From the NCBI GenBank assembly GCA_036381495.1, contig DASVCS010000166.1, positions 1-6,704 of the forward strand: 6,704 nucleotides of DNA, given 5' to 3'. The translations under genes and the position numbers were made by a program. This document shows positions 1 through 5,603 of the stretch, one piece after another. The DNA is from DASVCS01 sp036381495. GTDB lineage: Bacteria; Gemmatimonadota; Gemmatimonadetes; Longimicrobiales; RSA9. The stretch's first letter is position 1; every line of letters starts with the position of its first letter. A model generated the notes under the pieces. The model was not told the DNA's origin and made no database searches. It saw only the letters and a list, made by a program, of their open reading frames with translations.

Positions 1-189
1 CTCCTCGTTCGTGAACGGGCCGTACATGTCCGCCGTGTCCAGGAAGTCGATCCCCAGCTCGAGCGCACGATGGATCGTGGCGATCGACTCCGCGTCGTCG
101 GCCGCCCCGTAGAACTCGCTCATCCCCATGCACCCGAGCCCCAGCTCGGACACCACCAGCCCCTGCGTGCCGAGTTCTCGCCTTTCCAT
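1..189 (-). CDS. Aldo/keto reductase, N-terminal part (runs off left edge)
   Basis: This is the first 63 codons of an NAD(P)H-dependent aldo/keto reductase, a cytoplasmic TIM-barrel enzyme that interconverts carbonyl compounds and alcohols. The start ATG is at 189-187 and the frame is open to base 1. Visible family features are the opening strand MERRELGTQGLVVSELGLGC, a GMSEFYG stretch at residues 22-28, and the hallmark FLDTADMYG at 49-57. In that motif D51 and Y56 match the family's catalytic Asp and Tyr. The GLGCMGMS...DTADMYGP...NEE pattern is typical of the bacterial subgroup often annotated as oxidoreductase or IolS/YajO-like; the true substrate cannot be told. The gene lies 5 nt downstream of the PEP mutase-family gene, with its ribosome binding site overlapping that gene's stop, so the two are probably co-transcribed. 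About 260 further residues would be expected beyond the left edge. Confidence 0.93.
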   Translation of the reverse strand, partial: MERRELGTQGLVVSELGLGCMGMSEFYGAADDAESIATIHRALELGIDFLDTADMYGPFTNEE

Positions 190-194
190 TCGTC

Positions 195-200
195 TCACCT
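195..200 (-). promoter_or_regulatory. Ribosome binding site overlapping upstream stop codon
   Basis: On the minus strand AGGTGA sits 5 nt before the aldo/keto reductase ATG. Its last three bases are the TGA stop of the preceding gene. This fixes the start at 189 and suggests translational coupling of the two genes. Confidence 0.7.
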
Positions 201-1022
201 CATCATCTGGTTCGCGTCGGAGTAGGGAAACGCCTGTTCGGCGAAGTCGAACGTCCCGGTCTCCCGGATCTCCCGCGCCGCCCGCACGAAGGCGCCCAGA
301 GCCGCGCGGCTCAACGCCGAGCCGACGCTGATCCGCCGCACGCCGAGCGCCTCGAGTTCGGCGACGGAGAGTCGTACGCCCTTCAGCCCCATCAACACGT
401 TCACGGGTTTGCTGACGGCCGTGCAGACGGCCCGGATCGCGTCGGGCGTCGTCAGGCCGGGTGCGTAGAGGCAGTCGGCGCCGGCGGCCTCGAAGGCCTG
501 GAGGCGTCGGATGGTGTCATCGAGGTCGGGGCGACCGTGCAGGAAGTTCTCCGCTCGCGCGACGAATACGAACGGGAAGGGCAGACGGCGCGCCGCCTCC
601 GCCGCGGCGGCCACGCGCTCGATGGCGTGCTCGAAGTCGTAGATCGGCCGCGCGGGATCGCCCGTCGCATCCTCGATGGACCCGCCCACCAGCCCCGCCC
701 ACTCTCCGGCCAGGCGGATGGTTTCGGCGGCATCTTCAGGCGCGTGGCCGAAGCCGTTTTCGAGATCCGCCGCGACCGGCAGGTCCGTGGCCTCTGCGAT
801 CGCCCGCGCGTTCGCGAGCGTCTCGTCCCGACTCACCCGGCCGGCACCGTCCGGGCGCCCGAGCGTCAACGCCAGCCCCGCACTGGTCGTGGTCAGGGCC
901 TCGAATCCCAACTGCTCCAGGATCCTGGCCGTACCGGCGTCCCATGGGTTCGGGATGACGAACGCGCGCGGTCGGGCGTGCAACTCCATGAACCGCTCGC
1001 CCTTCTCCTTCTGACTTGCCAT
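195..1022 (-). CDS. Isocitrate lyase/PEP mutase superfamily protein
   Basis: This 275-residue protein belongs to the phosphoenolpyruvate mutase / carboxyvinyl-carboxyphosphonate phosphorylmutase group (COG2513-like) of the isocitrate lyase superfamily. These are Mg-dependent TIM barrels that make or break C-C or P-C bonds next to a carboxylate. Visible motifs are the N-terminal PNPWDAGTA at residues 24-32, TTSAGLA at 45-51, the metal-binding ADLENGFG at 85-92, GGSIEDATGD at 113-122 and FVARAENFL at 153-161. The length is normal for the group. It lacks the KKCGH/KRCGH catalytic cysteine motif of isocitrate and methylisocitrate lyases, so those activities are unlikely; the actual reaction is unknown. 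The start at 1022 is chosen because AGGAAAG precedes it and because residues encoded further upstream are Arg/Gly-rich and unlike the family. It is the first gene of a two-gene minus-strand operon with the aldo/keto reductase. Confidence 0.92.
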   Translation of the reverse strand: MASQKEKGERFMELHARPRAFVIPNPWDAGTARILEQLGFEALTTTSAGLALTLGRPDGAGRVSRDETLANARAIAEATDLPVAADLENGFGHAPEDAAETIRLAGEWAGLVGGSIEDATGDPARPIYDFEHAIERVAAAAEAARRLPFPFVFVARAENFLHGRPDLDDTIRRLQAFEAAGADCLYAPGLTTPDAIRAVCTAVSKPVNVLMGLKGVRLSVAELEALGVRRISVGSALSRAALGAFVRAAREIRETGTFDFAEQAFPYSDANQMMR

Positions 1023-1265
1023 TGCACTTTCCTGATGGATGTCTGGTCGCCCTGCCGCGCCGGACAGGGGTCCACGGCGGCGCCCGCGACCCCCGCGGCC
1101 AGCACGTGATGCGGCGCTGTGGCCGCTTCGGGATCTGCCGCCGTTCGGATGGGCGATGCGGTGTTCCTCGAACCCGACGATTCGCGAACGGCCCCGGGTA
1201 TGCACCCTCGAACGCCGGCGGCGCGGGCACCCATCCCGTTCCCGACCGCCCCCATCCGCCTACCC

Positions 1266-1301
1266 GTAAACGTAAACGCCCCCGCTCCCGCTCCCGTTCC
1301 C
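1266..1301. repeat. Six-unit hexamer tract with G-quadruplex motif on minus strand
   Basis: Six consecutive 6-bp units read GTAAAC, GTAAAC, GCCCCC, GCTCCC, GCTCCC, GTTCCC. On the minus strand the last four give four runs of at least three G separated by exactly 3 nt (AAC, AGC, AGC). This meets the classical intramolecular G-quadruplex definition. The G-rich strand is the sense strand of the minus-strand operon, about 250 bases upstream of the PEP mutase start codon. Confidence 0.75.
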
Positions 1302-1373
1302 GGCCGTTCCGATGCCGGAGATACCCCGGAGCGCCGTGGTGGATCGCCGTCCGGCCGCGACCCGGGATCGGCC

Positions 1374-1403
1374 TGGACCCCGCCTCGCCCGGGACGCTAT
1401 CAT
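1374..1403 (+). promoter_or_regulatory. Possible sigma-70-type promoter for the DinB gene
   Basis: TATCAT (1398-1403) matches the -10 consensus at five of six bases. TGGACC (1374-1379) matches the -35 consensus at four of six, with an 18-bp spacer. Transcription would start near 1410, leaving a leader of about 58 nt before the DinB start. In such GC-rich DNA the -10 stands out, but the -35 is weak. Confidence 0.35.
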
Positions 1404-1454
1404 CCCACGACGCAACATCGACCGACCCGACCCGATGACCCGGCGCGAGCCGAC

Positions 1455-1460
1455 AAGGAG
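1455..1460 (+). promoter_or_regulatory. Ribosome binding site of the DinB gene
   Basis: AAGGAG lies 7 nt before the ATG at 1468. This decides the start against ATG codons further upstream in the same frame (for example 1435), which have no such site and would add an Arg-rich extension. Confidence 0.75.
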
Positions 1461-1467
1461 ACGACGG

Positions 1468-1932
1468 ATGCGGGACCTCGTGCAGCGGCTCTTCGATCAC
1501 ATGTTCTGGGCGGACCGCCGCATCCTCGACCTCCTGGCCGCATCGGATTCCGCGCGAACCGCCGACGTCCTCCGCCTCGCCTCCCACCTGCTCGCCGCCG
1601 AACGCGTCTGGCTCCTCCGCATCGAAGGACGCGACAGCGCGGCCCAGCCGATCTGGCCCGAGTGGACGCTCGACGAGCTGGAGCACGCCGCCGAGGCCAA
1701 CCGCGCCGGATACGAACGCCTCCTCGAACGGCTCGCGGAGGAGGACCTCGAACGCGTCGTCGAATACACCAACAGCAAGGGGACCCCGTTCCGCACGCGC
1801 ACCGCCGACATCCTCACCCACGTCGCTATGCACGGCAGCTACCACCGCGGCCAGATCGCCGCCGCCATCCGTCGCGCCGGCGCGGAACCGGTCAATACCG
1901 ACTACATCACGTTCATCCGCGACGTCGGCTGA
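1468..1932 (+). CDS. DinB family protein (putative metal-dependent hydrolase/transferase)
   Basis: This 154-residue protein has the size and layout of the DinB/YfiT-like four-helix-bundle superfamily. It begins with LVQRLFDHMFWAD, typical of the first helix. H40 lies in ASHLLAAERVWL, and HVAMHGSYHRGQI spans residues 118-130. H40, H122 and H126 correspond to the three histidines that bind a divalent metal in this superfamily, and HRGQI is its best-known C-terminal signature. Members include thiol transferases that use bacillithiol or mycothiol as well as many proteins of unknown substrate; nothing here picks one. The protein should be cytoplasmic, with no signal peptide or membrane segment. 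It appears to be a single-gene unit. Its last codons (TFIRDVG, stop) are the first copy of a 36-bp tandem array that continues past the stop, so the C-terminal tail may have been remodelled by repeat expansion. Confidence 0.9.
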   Translation: MRDLVQRLFDHMFWADRRILDLLAASDSARTADVLRLASHLLAAERVWLLRIEGRDSAAQPIWPEWTLDELEHAAEANRAGYERLLERLAEEDLERVVEYTNSKGTPFRTRTADILTHVAMHGSYHRGQIAAAIRRAGAEPVNTDYITFIRDVG

Positions 1933-2007
1933 GCCCGCGGCGGACCGTTCGTACGCGACGTCGGGTGAGCCGACCGCGTCACGTTCGTGCGCGACGTCGG
2001 CCGAGCG
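1911..2007 (+). repeat. Three tandem 36-bp units, first inside the end of the DinB gene
   Basis: Units start at 1911, 1947 and 1983, spaced exactly 36 bp. The first 25 bases of each unit are conserved (22 of 25 identical between units 1 and 2; 21 of 25 between 2 and 3), while the remaining bases have diverged. Each unit carries the 8-bp palindrome CGACGTCG (1920, 1956, 1992). Because 36 is a multiple of three, all units read in the DinB frame: F-I-R-D-V-G-stop, F-V-R-D-V-G-stop, F-V-R-D-V-G-R. The third unit has CGA where the first two have TGA. Confidence 0.85.
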
Positions 2008-2028
2008 AACGACGCGCCCGCGGCGAAT

Positions 2029-2143
2029 CTTCGTGGCGTCACGCCATGACATCAGGCGCACGTGGGCATTTCGCGGAGGGACGCGCAGGTCTTCGCGGGG
2101 CCACGCCATGCCATCCGCCGCACATGGGCATTTCGCGGAGGCA
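2029..2143. repeat. Tandem duplication with 62-bp period
   Basis: Bases 2029-2081 and 2091-2143 match at 45 of 53 positions with an exact offset of 62. The best conserved parts are CACGCCATG near the left and GGGCATTTCGCGGAGG near the right. The period is not a multiple of three, so selection as a protein repeat is unlikely. Confidence 0.85.
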
Positions 2144-2232
2144 CTCACCGGCGCCTCGAAGCCGGCGCGGTGGACTGCCTCTTGCCCCATGCCCTGCACG
2201 AGCCGGCCCGAGGGTGTCCCGACGCCGGACTA

Positions 2233-2280
2233 CCATCCGGGCCGACGGCCAGATTGTCACCCGGGCCGGCGGCCCGAGCG
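2233..2280. repeat. Two 24-bp tandem units
   Basis: Units at 2233-2256 and 2257-2280 share the core CGGGCC-purine-CGGCC (CGGGCCGACGGCC versus CGGGCCGGCGGCC) at an exact 24-bp offset. In one plus-strand frame they would read HPGRRPDC then HPGRRPER, but no gene is supported here. This looks like a small GC-rich intergenic repeat. Confidence 0.65.
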
Positions 2281-2313
2281 GGCACCCCGAGAGCCGCGGC
2301 AACCGAGCAGCGC

Positions 2314-2318
2314 GGAGG
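2314..2318 (+). promoter_or_regulatory. Ribosome binding site of the alpha/beta hydrolase gene
   Basis: GGAGG lies 7 nt before the ATG at 2326. It selects this start over in-frame starts within the upstream repeat region, which would add about 88 residues unlike the family. Confidence 0.8.
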
Positions 2319-2325
2319 ACGGACG

Positions 2326-3165
2326 ATGAGCACGGTCACGACGAAAGACGGCACGCAGATCTACTACAAGGACTGGGGCGCGGGGCAGCCGGTGGTGTTC
2401 AGCCACGGCTGGCCGCTGAACGCGGACGCCTGGGATGAGCAGATGCTCTTTCTGGCGTCCCACGGCTTTCGCTGCATCGCGCACGACCGCCGCGGGCACG
2501 GCCGATCCGGACAGCCGTGGGACGGCAACGACATGGACACCTACGCCGATGATCTCGCGGCGCTCATCGACACGCTCGACCTCCGTGATGCCGTCCTCGT
2601 GGGGCATTCGACGGGCGGCGGCGAGGTCGTGCGCTACATTGGCCGCCATGGAACGGAGCGCGTCGCCAGGGTCGTGCTGATCTCCGCCGTAGCGCCGCTG
2701 ATGCTGAAGACGCCCGCCAACCCCGAGGGCCAGCCGATGCAGGTCTTCGACGACCTGCGGCGCCGCCTCCTCGACGACCGCTCGCAGTTCTACGAGGACC
2801 TCAGCGCCCCGTTCTACGGCGCGAACCGGGAGGGCTCGACGGTGTCGCAGGGCGTGCGCGACGCGTTCTGGCTGTGGTGCATGCAGGTCGGCCTGAAGGG
2901 CGCCTACGACTGCATCGCGGCGTTCTCCGAGACGGACTTCACGGAGGACCTGAAGCGGATCGACGTGCCGACGCTCATCATCCACGGCGACGACGACCAG
3001 ATCGTGCCGATCCAGGCCGCGGCACGGCGCTCGGCGGAGATCGTCCCGAACGCGACGCTGAAGGTGTATCCCGGCGCGCCGCACGGCCTGACCGCCACGC
3101 ACAAGGATCGGCTCGATCAGGACCTGCTGGCGTTCCTCGAAGAGCGAGGCCGCCTGGCGGCGTGA
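2326..3165 (+). CDS. Alpha/beta hydrolase, cofactor-free haloperoxidase type
   Basis: This 279-residue protein matches the bacterial non-heme chloroperoxidase/arylesterase-like hydrolases in length and motif order. Visible features are the oxyanion-hole strand FSHGWPLNADAW (25-36, with W29 at the position conserved in haloperoxidases), the loop AHDRRGHGRSG (52-62), and the nucleophile elbow GHSTGGGE with S95. HGDDDQIVPI (220-229) supplies the acid, most likely D224, and PGAPHGL (249-255) the base H253, so the triad is complete. A cap-like insert spans roughly residues 125-205. These enzymes hydrolyse esters and can make peracids that halogenate in vitro; the natural substrate is unknown. No signal peptide is seen, so it should be cytoplasmic. 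It seems to be transcribed alone and converges on a Uma2 remnant whose stop lies 9 nt beyond its own. Confidence 0.93.
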   Translation: MSTVTTKDGTQIYYKDWGAGQPVVFSHGWPLNADAWDEQMLFLASHGFRCIAHDRRGHGRSGQPWDGNDMDTYADDLAALIDTLDLRDAVLVGHSTGGGEVVRYIGRHGTERVARVVLISAVAPLMLKTPANPEGQPMQVFDDLRRRLLDDRSQFYEDLSAPFYGANREGSTVSQGVRDAFWLWCMQVGLKGAYDCIAAFSETDFTEDLKRIDVPTLIIHGDDDQIVPIQAAARRSAEIVPNATLKVYPGAPHGLTATHKDRLDQDLLAFLEERGRLAA

Positions 3166-3174
3166 CGGCCATGC

Positions 3175-3357
3175 TCAGTCCACGAACAGCTCGCCGACCC
3201 GAACCCCGAACCCGGGCACGACCTCGCCGCCGTCCAGATCCTCGTCCTCGCCGTAGATGCGGACCGATTGCGGCGATCGGTGCACGGCGACGTGGCGGGC
3301 GCGCGGGTCGACGACCCAGACTTCCCGCACGCCCGCCGCCGCGCCTTGATGGATCAT
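3175..3357 (-). pseudogene. Uma2 family nuclease, C-terminal remnant
   Basis: The minus-strand frame ending at the TGA at 3177-3175 encodes GVREVWVVDP (residues 9-18 counted from an ATG at 3357), then RIYGEDEDLDGGEVVPGFGV and a final ELFVD. This is the characteristic end of Uma2 (DUF820) proteins, PD-(D/E)XK-fold predicted nucleases that are abundant in cyanobacteria and other large-genome bacteria. Full members have about 190 residues; only about the last 55 are present. I could not find the N-terminal half, with its ExIDGELxxMS-type segment, in any minus-strand frame up to the ankyrin gene. Upstream sequence in the same frame is Gly/Pro/Ala-rich and unlike the family. The ATG at 3357 has no visible ribosome binding site. 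I read it as a decayed gene fragment; a short expressed protein is possible but unlikely. Confidence 0.7.
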
Positions 3358-3519
3358 CGCCGGCACCCTTGACTGCGGGCGGCCGGCGGCCGCATCGTGA
3401 CAGCGGGCGTTCGGGGCGCCTGCGGGTCCGCGCGAAGGACCGAGTCCACCCTCCGAAGATCCAGGTGACGGCACGTCATCTCCGTGCTGGCCAGCTTGCG
3501 GACCGCCGGCCCTGAGCAT

Positions 3520-3524
3520 GGAGG
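3520..3524 (+). promoter_or_regulatory. Ribosome binding site of the ankyrin gene
   Basis: GGAGG (extended GGAGGT) lies 4 nt before the ATG at 3529. The spacing is a little short but acceptable, and it decides the start against the in-frame GTG at 3484. Confidence 0.65.
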
Positions 3525-3528
3525 TCTC

Positions 3529-5115
3529 ATGACGCCCGCCCGTCCCCTACCGCGGCACCCCGATCTCGGGCAGTTGAAGCGACTGGCAAAGGAGCTGCTG
3601 CGTGCCGCTCGCGCAGGCGACTCGGCCGCGCTCGGCCGTTTCCGCGCGCTCCCCTCGTTCGCTCGCGCCACCGAAGACGAACTCGCCCGCACGCCGCTCG
3701 CGCTCCACGATGCTCAGTCGGTCATCGCACGTGAGCACGGCTTCCGTTCGTGGAACGCGCTGCGCGAGCGCGTCGAGGAGCTGACGCTCGAGATCGGTGC
3801 GGCGGTGGACGCCTTCGTCGCGGCGGCCACCGATGGGCGGACCGATCGCGCCGAGCGGCTGCTCGCGCTCCACCCGCGCATCGCCGGTGCCGGCTTCCAC
3901 ACCGCGCTGCTGCTCGGCGACGTCGCCGCCGTGGAACGCCGCCTCGCCGGGAACCCCGATCTCGCCCGCGAGCCCGGGGGCCCGCGCGGCTGGGAACCGC
4001 TTCACTACGTCTGTCACACGTCGCTGCACCGCGGAGCCGTCGGCAGCGCGGACGGGCTCGTCGCCGTCGCGCGGCTGCTGCTCGAGGCAGGCGCCGACCC
4101 CGACACCCGCTTCCCCTGGCTGCACCACGGGGTGCGGCGCCCCGTATTGTGGGGCGCCGTCTGCGTCACGCGGCTGCTGCCGCTCGCGGAGTTGCTGCTG
4201 CGCTCGGGCGCCGACCCGAACGACGGCGTGACGCTGCCGCTCGCGGCCAATGCCGGCGACGTGGCCGCGCTCGACCTGCTGCGGAAGTACGGTGCCGACC
4301 CGAACCAACCCTGGGCGACGGACGGGGCCTCGCCGCTCTACTCCATCCTCCACTGGCGGTCGAGTCCCGCGGGCGCGCGCTGGCTGCTCGAGAACGGCGC
4401 CGATCCCGACCCCGTGTTCACCGGCAACGGCGAGACGCCCCTCCACGCCGTCGCGAAGCGCGGCGACGTCGCGCTGGCGGAACTGCTCGTCGCGCGCGGA
4501 GCCGACGTCTCCCGCGAGCGCGCGGACGGCCGCACGCCCTACGCGGTGGCGGAGCTGTACGGGAACCGTCCGGTCGCCGAGTGGCTGCGGGCGCGCGGCG
4601 CCTCCACCGAGCTGCGGCCGGTGGACCGGCTCGTCGCGGCGTGCAGCCGCGGCGATCGCGCGGCAGTGGATGAGTTGCTGGCCGCCCGGCCGGCGCTGCG
4701 CGGCGAGATCGGCGCGGAGCACTACGCGGCGCTGCATCGCGCCGCCGAGGCGGGCGACGCACCGGCGCTCGAACTGCTGCTCGCCTGCGGTTTCGATCCG
4801 AACCGCGGCGACGAGGAGATCGGCAAGACCGCGCTCCACAGCGCCGCCATGGCCGGCCGGCCGGACGCGGTGCGGGTCCTGCTGGCCCACGGCGCGTCGC
4901 CGTCCGCTCGCGACCGCGAGTTCCACGGGCAGCCGCTCGTCTGGGCGGCCGAGGGGGCGAGAATGCATGGCGACCGCGCCGGCGACTACGCCGAGGTCGC
5001 GCGACTGCTGCTGGACGCGGGATCACCGGCGGAGTGGGAGCCGGGCGAGGAGCCGGCCGCGAGCATTCTCGAGATCCTCGCCGAATGGCGCCGCACCTGG
5101 TCGGCGCGCGCGTGA
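3529..5115 (+). CDS. Ankyrin repeat protein with conserved N-terminal helical region
   Basis: This 528-residue protein has no signal peptide or membrane segment, so it is probably cytoplasmic. Residues 10-85 form a helical region (LGQLKRLAKELLRAARAGD, then DAQSVIAREHGFRSWNAL) that I recognise from other bacterial ankyrin proteins. The rest is a chain of about ten ankyrin-like units, near 90-146, 151-190, 198-231, 232-260, 264-294, 298-327, 331-360, 363-395, 396-425, 431-459 and 464-500. The best match the consensus: GETPLHAVAKRGDVALAELL (301-320), then GADVS; KTALHSAAMAGRPDAVRVLL (433-452), then GASPS; and repeated GADPD/GADPN turns. Several units carry insertions (for example 163-177 and 471-486), as expected for a solenoid adapted to a specific partner. 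Ankyrin repeats bind proteins; there is no enzymatic domain and the partner is unknown. The gene stands alone and converges on a minus-strand fragment 9 nt beyond its stop. Confidence 0.93.
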   Translation: MTPARPLPRHPDLGQLKRLAKELLRAARAGDSAALGRFRALPSFARATEDELARTPLALHDAQSVIAREHGFRSWNALRERVEELTLEIGAAVDAFVAAATDGRTDRAERLLALHPRIAGAGFHTALLLGDVAAVERRLAGNPDLAREPGGPRGWEPLHYVCHTSLHRGAVGSADGLVAVARLLLEAGADPDTRFPWLHHGVRRPVLWGAVCVTRLLPLAELLLRSGADPNDGVTLPLAANAGDVAALDLLRKYGADPNQPWATDGASPLYSILHWRSSPAGARWLLENGADPDPVFTGNGETPLHAVAKRGDVALAELLVARGADVSRERADGRTPYAVAELYGNRPVAEWLRARGASTELRPVDRLVAACSRGDRAAVDELLAARPALRGEIGAEHYAALHRAAEAGDAPALELLLACGFDPNRGDEEIGKTALHSAAMAGRPDAVRVLLAHGASPSARDREFHGQPLVWAAEGARMHGDRAGDYAEVARLLLDAGSPAEWEPGEEPAASILEILAEWRRTWSARA

Positions 5116-5124
5116 CCAGACGGC

Positions 5125-5352
5125 TCAGGACGCCGGCACCAGCCGAAAGCGCACCACGTTCTCGACGTCGGAATCCTGGCGCTCGAGGCCCCATGCGTGC
5201 GTCCCGTCCGCCGCGCGCACCGACGCGCGGCCCGGCACGGTCGCGGTGCCGTCGACCGCACCCGTCGCGCCCGGGATCAGCCACGGCCGGCCACGGGATC
5301 GTACCGCCGCCAGCAGGGAAGGGAGGCCGGGCGTCAGGCCGGCTCCGGCCAC
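5125..5352 (-). pseudogene. Unrecognised C-terminal coding remnant
   Basis: A minus-strand frame ending at the TGA at 5127-5125 encodes a tail including ATVPGRASVRAADGTHAWGL, then VENVVRFRLVPAS, with G/C third positions like the real genes nearby. The alternation of charged and hydrophobic residues looks like beta strands. The frame is open further upstream only because it runs through the hairpin at 5367-5403 and the tRNA gene, so a coding sequence cannot reach beyond about 5360. The only plausible in-frame start is a GTG at 5352, with no ribosome binding site. I do not recognise the family. It could be the surviving 3' end of a gene cut off when the tRNA region was joined here, or a chance open frame. 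Confidence 0.3.
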
Positions 5353-5366
5353 CCGGTGAGGAAACG

Positions 5367-5403
5367 CGAAGGCACCGCAACATAACTCGTTGCAGTGCCT
5401 TCG
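5367..5403 (-). terminator. Hairpin downstream of tRNA-Pro, probable terminator
   Basis: Two 15-base arms (5389-5403 and 5367-5381) surround a 7-nt loop. On the minus strand the single non-Watson-Crick position is a G-U pair; on the plus strand it would be a C-A mismatch. The structure is therefore adapted to minus-strand RNA, that is, to transcripts leaving the tRNA gene, whose 3' end is 10 nt upstream. Only a short CGTTTCC follows, so the U-tract is poor and it may act as a processing or end-protecting stem as much as a classical terminator. Confidence 0.65.
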
Positions 5404-5413
5404 ATTCCGTGAA

Positions 5414-5487
5414 TCGGGACGGCGGGATTTGAACCCGCGACCCCCTGAACCCCATTCAGGTGCGCTACCGGGCTGCGCCACGTCCCG
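5414..5487 (-). tRNA. tRNA-Pro (anticodon GGG)
   Basis: This 74-nt cloverleaf folds fully on the minus strand. The acceptor stem is CGGGACG/CGTCCCG with discriminator A at 5414. The D arm contains GCGCAGCCCGGTAGCGC. The anticodon stem is CCTGA/TCAGG with loop ATGGGGT, giving anticodon GGG at 5453-5451. The T arm is GCGGG-TTCAAAT-CCCGC. It decodes CCC and CCU. The bases after the discriminator are TTC, so the CCA end is not encoded and must be added by a nucleotidyltransferase. The gene has its own promoter upstream and a stem-loop downstream. Confidence 0.97.
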
Positions 5488-5496
5488 AGGATGTGA

Positions 5497-5525
5497 AATC
5501 TAACGGTCGCCGCATCTCCATTCAA
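5497..5525 (-). promoter_or_regulatory. Promoter of tRNA-Pro
   Basis: On the minus strand TTGAAT (5525-5520) and TAGATT (5502-5497) are separated by exactly 17 bp. The -10 ends 9 nt before the first base of the tRNA, so transcription would start 2-3 nt upstream of the mature 5' end. Confidence 0.75.
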
Positions 5526-5603
5526 GGCCGCGAGAAAGGCGTTGTGCGGCGCGGGATCAAGGGTGGTGCATGGATGGGCCCCGACCCGGATCCCGCCGTG
5601 CGA

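Larger units (their letters stand above)
1023..1467. other. Divergent intergenic region between PEP mutase-family and DinB genes
   Basis: This 445-bp region separates two divergent genes and holds no convincing gene; open frames through it are rich in Arg, Pro and Gly. It contains the PEP mutase gene's ribosome binding site (AGGAAAG on the minus strand, 1027-1033). It also holds a 7-bp inverted repeat GCGGCCA/TGGCCGC (1095-1101 and 1120-1126) with CACGTG in its loop, a hexamer tract at 1266-1301, and a candidate promoter for DinB at 1374-1403. I found no convincing -10/-35 pair for the minus-strand operon. Confidence 0.6.
1933..2325. other. Repeat-rich intergenic region between DinB and hydrolase genes
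   Basis: This 393-bp stretch has no supportable gene. It is made largely of three unrelated tandem repeat sets: the 36-bp array (1911-2007), a 62-bp duplication (2029-2143) and a 24-bp duplication (2233-2280). A short inverted repeat CCGGC/GCCGG lies at 2148-2152 and 2161-2165. I found no convincing promoter for the hydrolase; TACCAT at 2231-2236 could be a -10 but has no matching -35. Confidence 0.6.

Noticed and set aside
736..2199. 487-codon minus-strand open frame
   Set aside because: It runs antisense through DinB, through the repeat region and in the wrong frame through the PEP mutase gene. Composition is Arg/Gly-rich with no recognisable family; it is a GC-rich shadow.
3369..3398. TTGACT...CATCGT as promoter of the ankyrin gene
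   Set aside because: The -35 is good, but the -10 matches the consensus poorly, so I do not report it as a feature.
3547..4968. 473-codon minus-strand open frame opposite the ankyrin gene
   Set aside because: It lies wholly antisense to a clear ankyrin protein, has no ribosome binding site and no family features. Long antisense frames are expected at this GC content.
4250..5359. 369-codon plus-strand frame overlapping the ankyrin gene
   Set aside because: It is the +1-type shadow of the ankyrin frame, dominated by Arg, Ser, Pro and Thr, and continues past the gene without a motif.
5414..5487. tRNA-Pro as an attachment site for an integrated element
   Set aside because: No second copy of the tRNA 3' end and no integrase are present in the window, so there is no evidence of integration.
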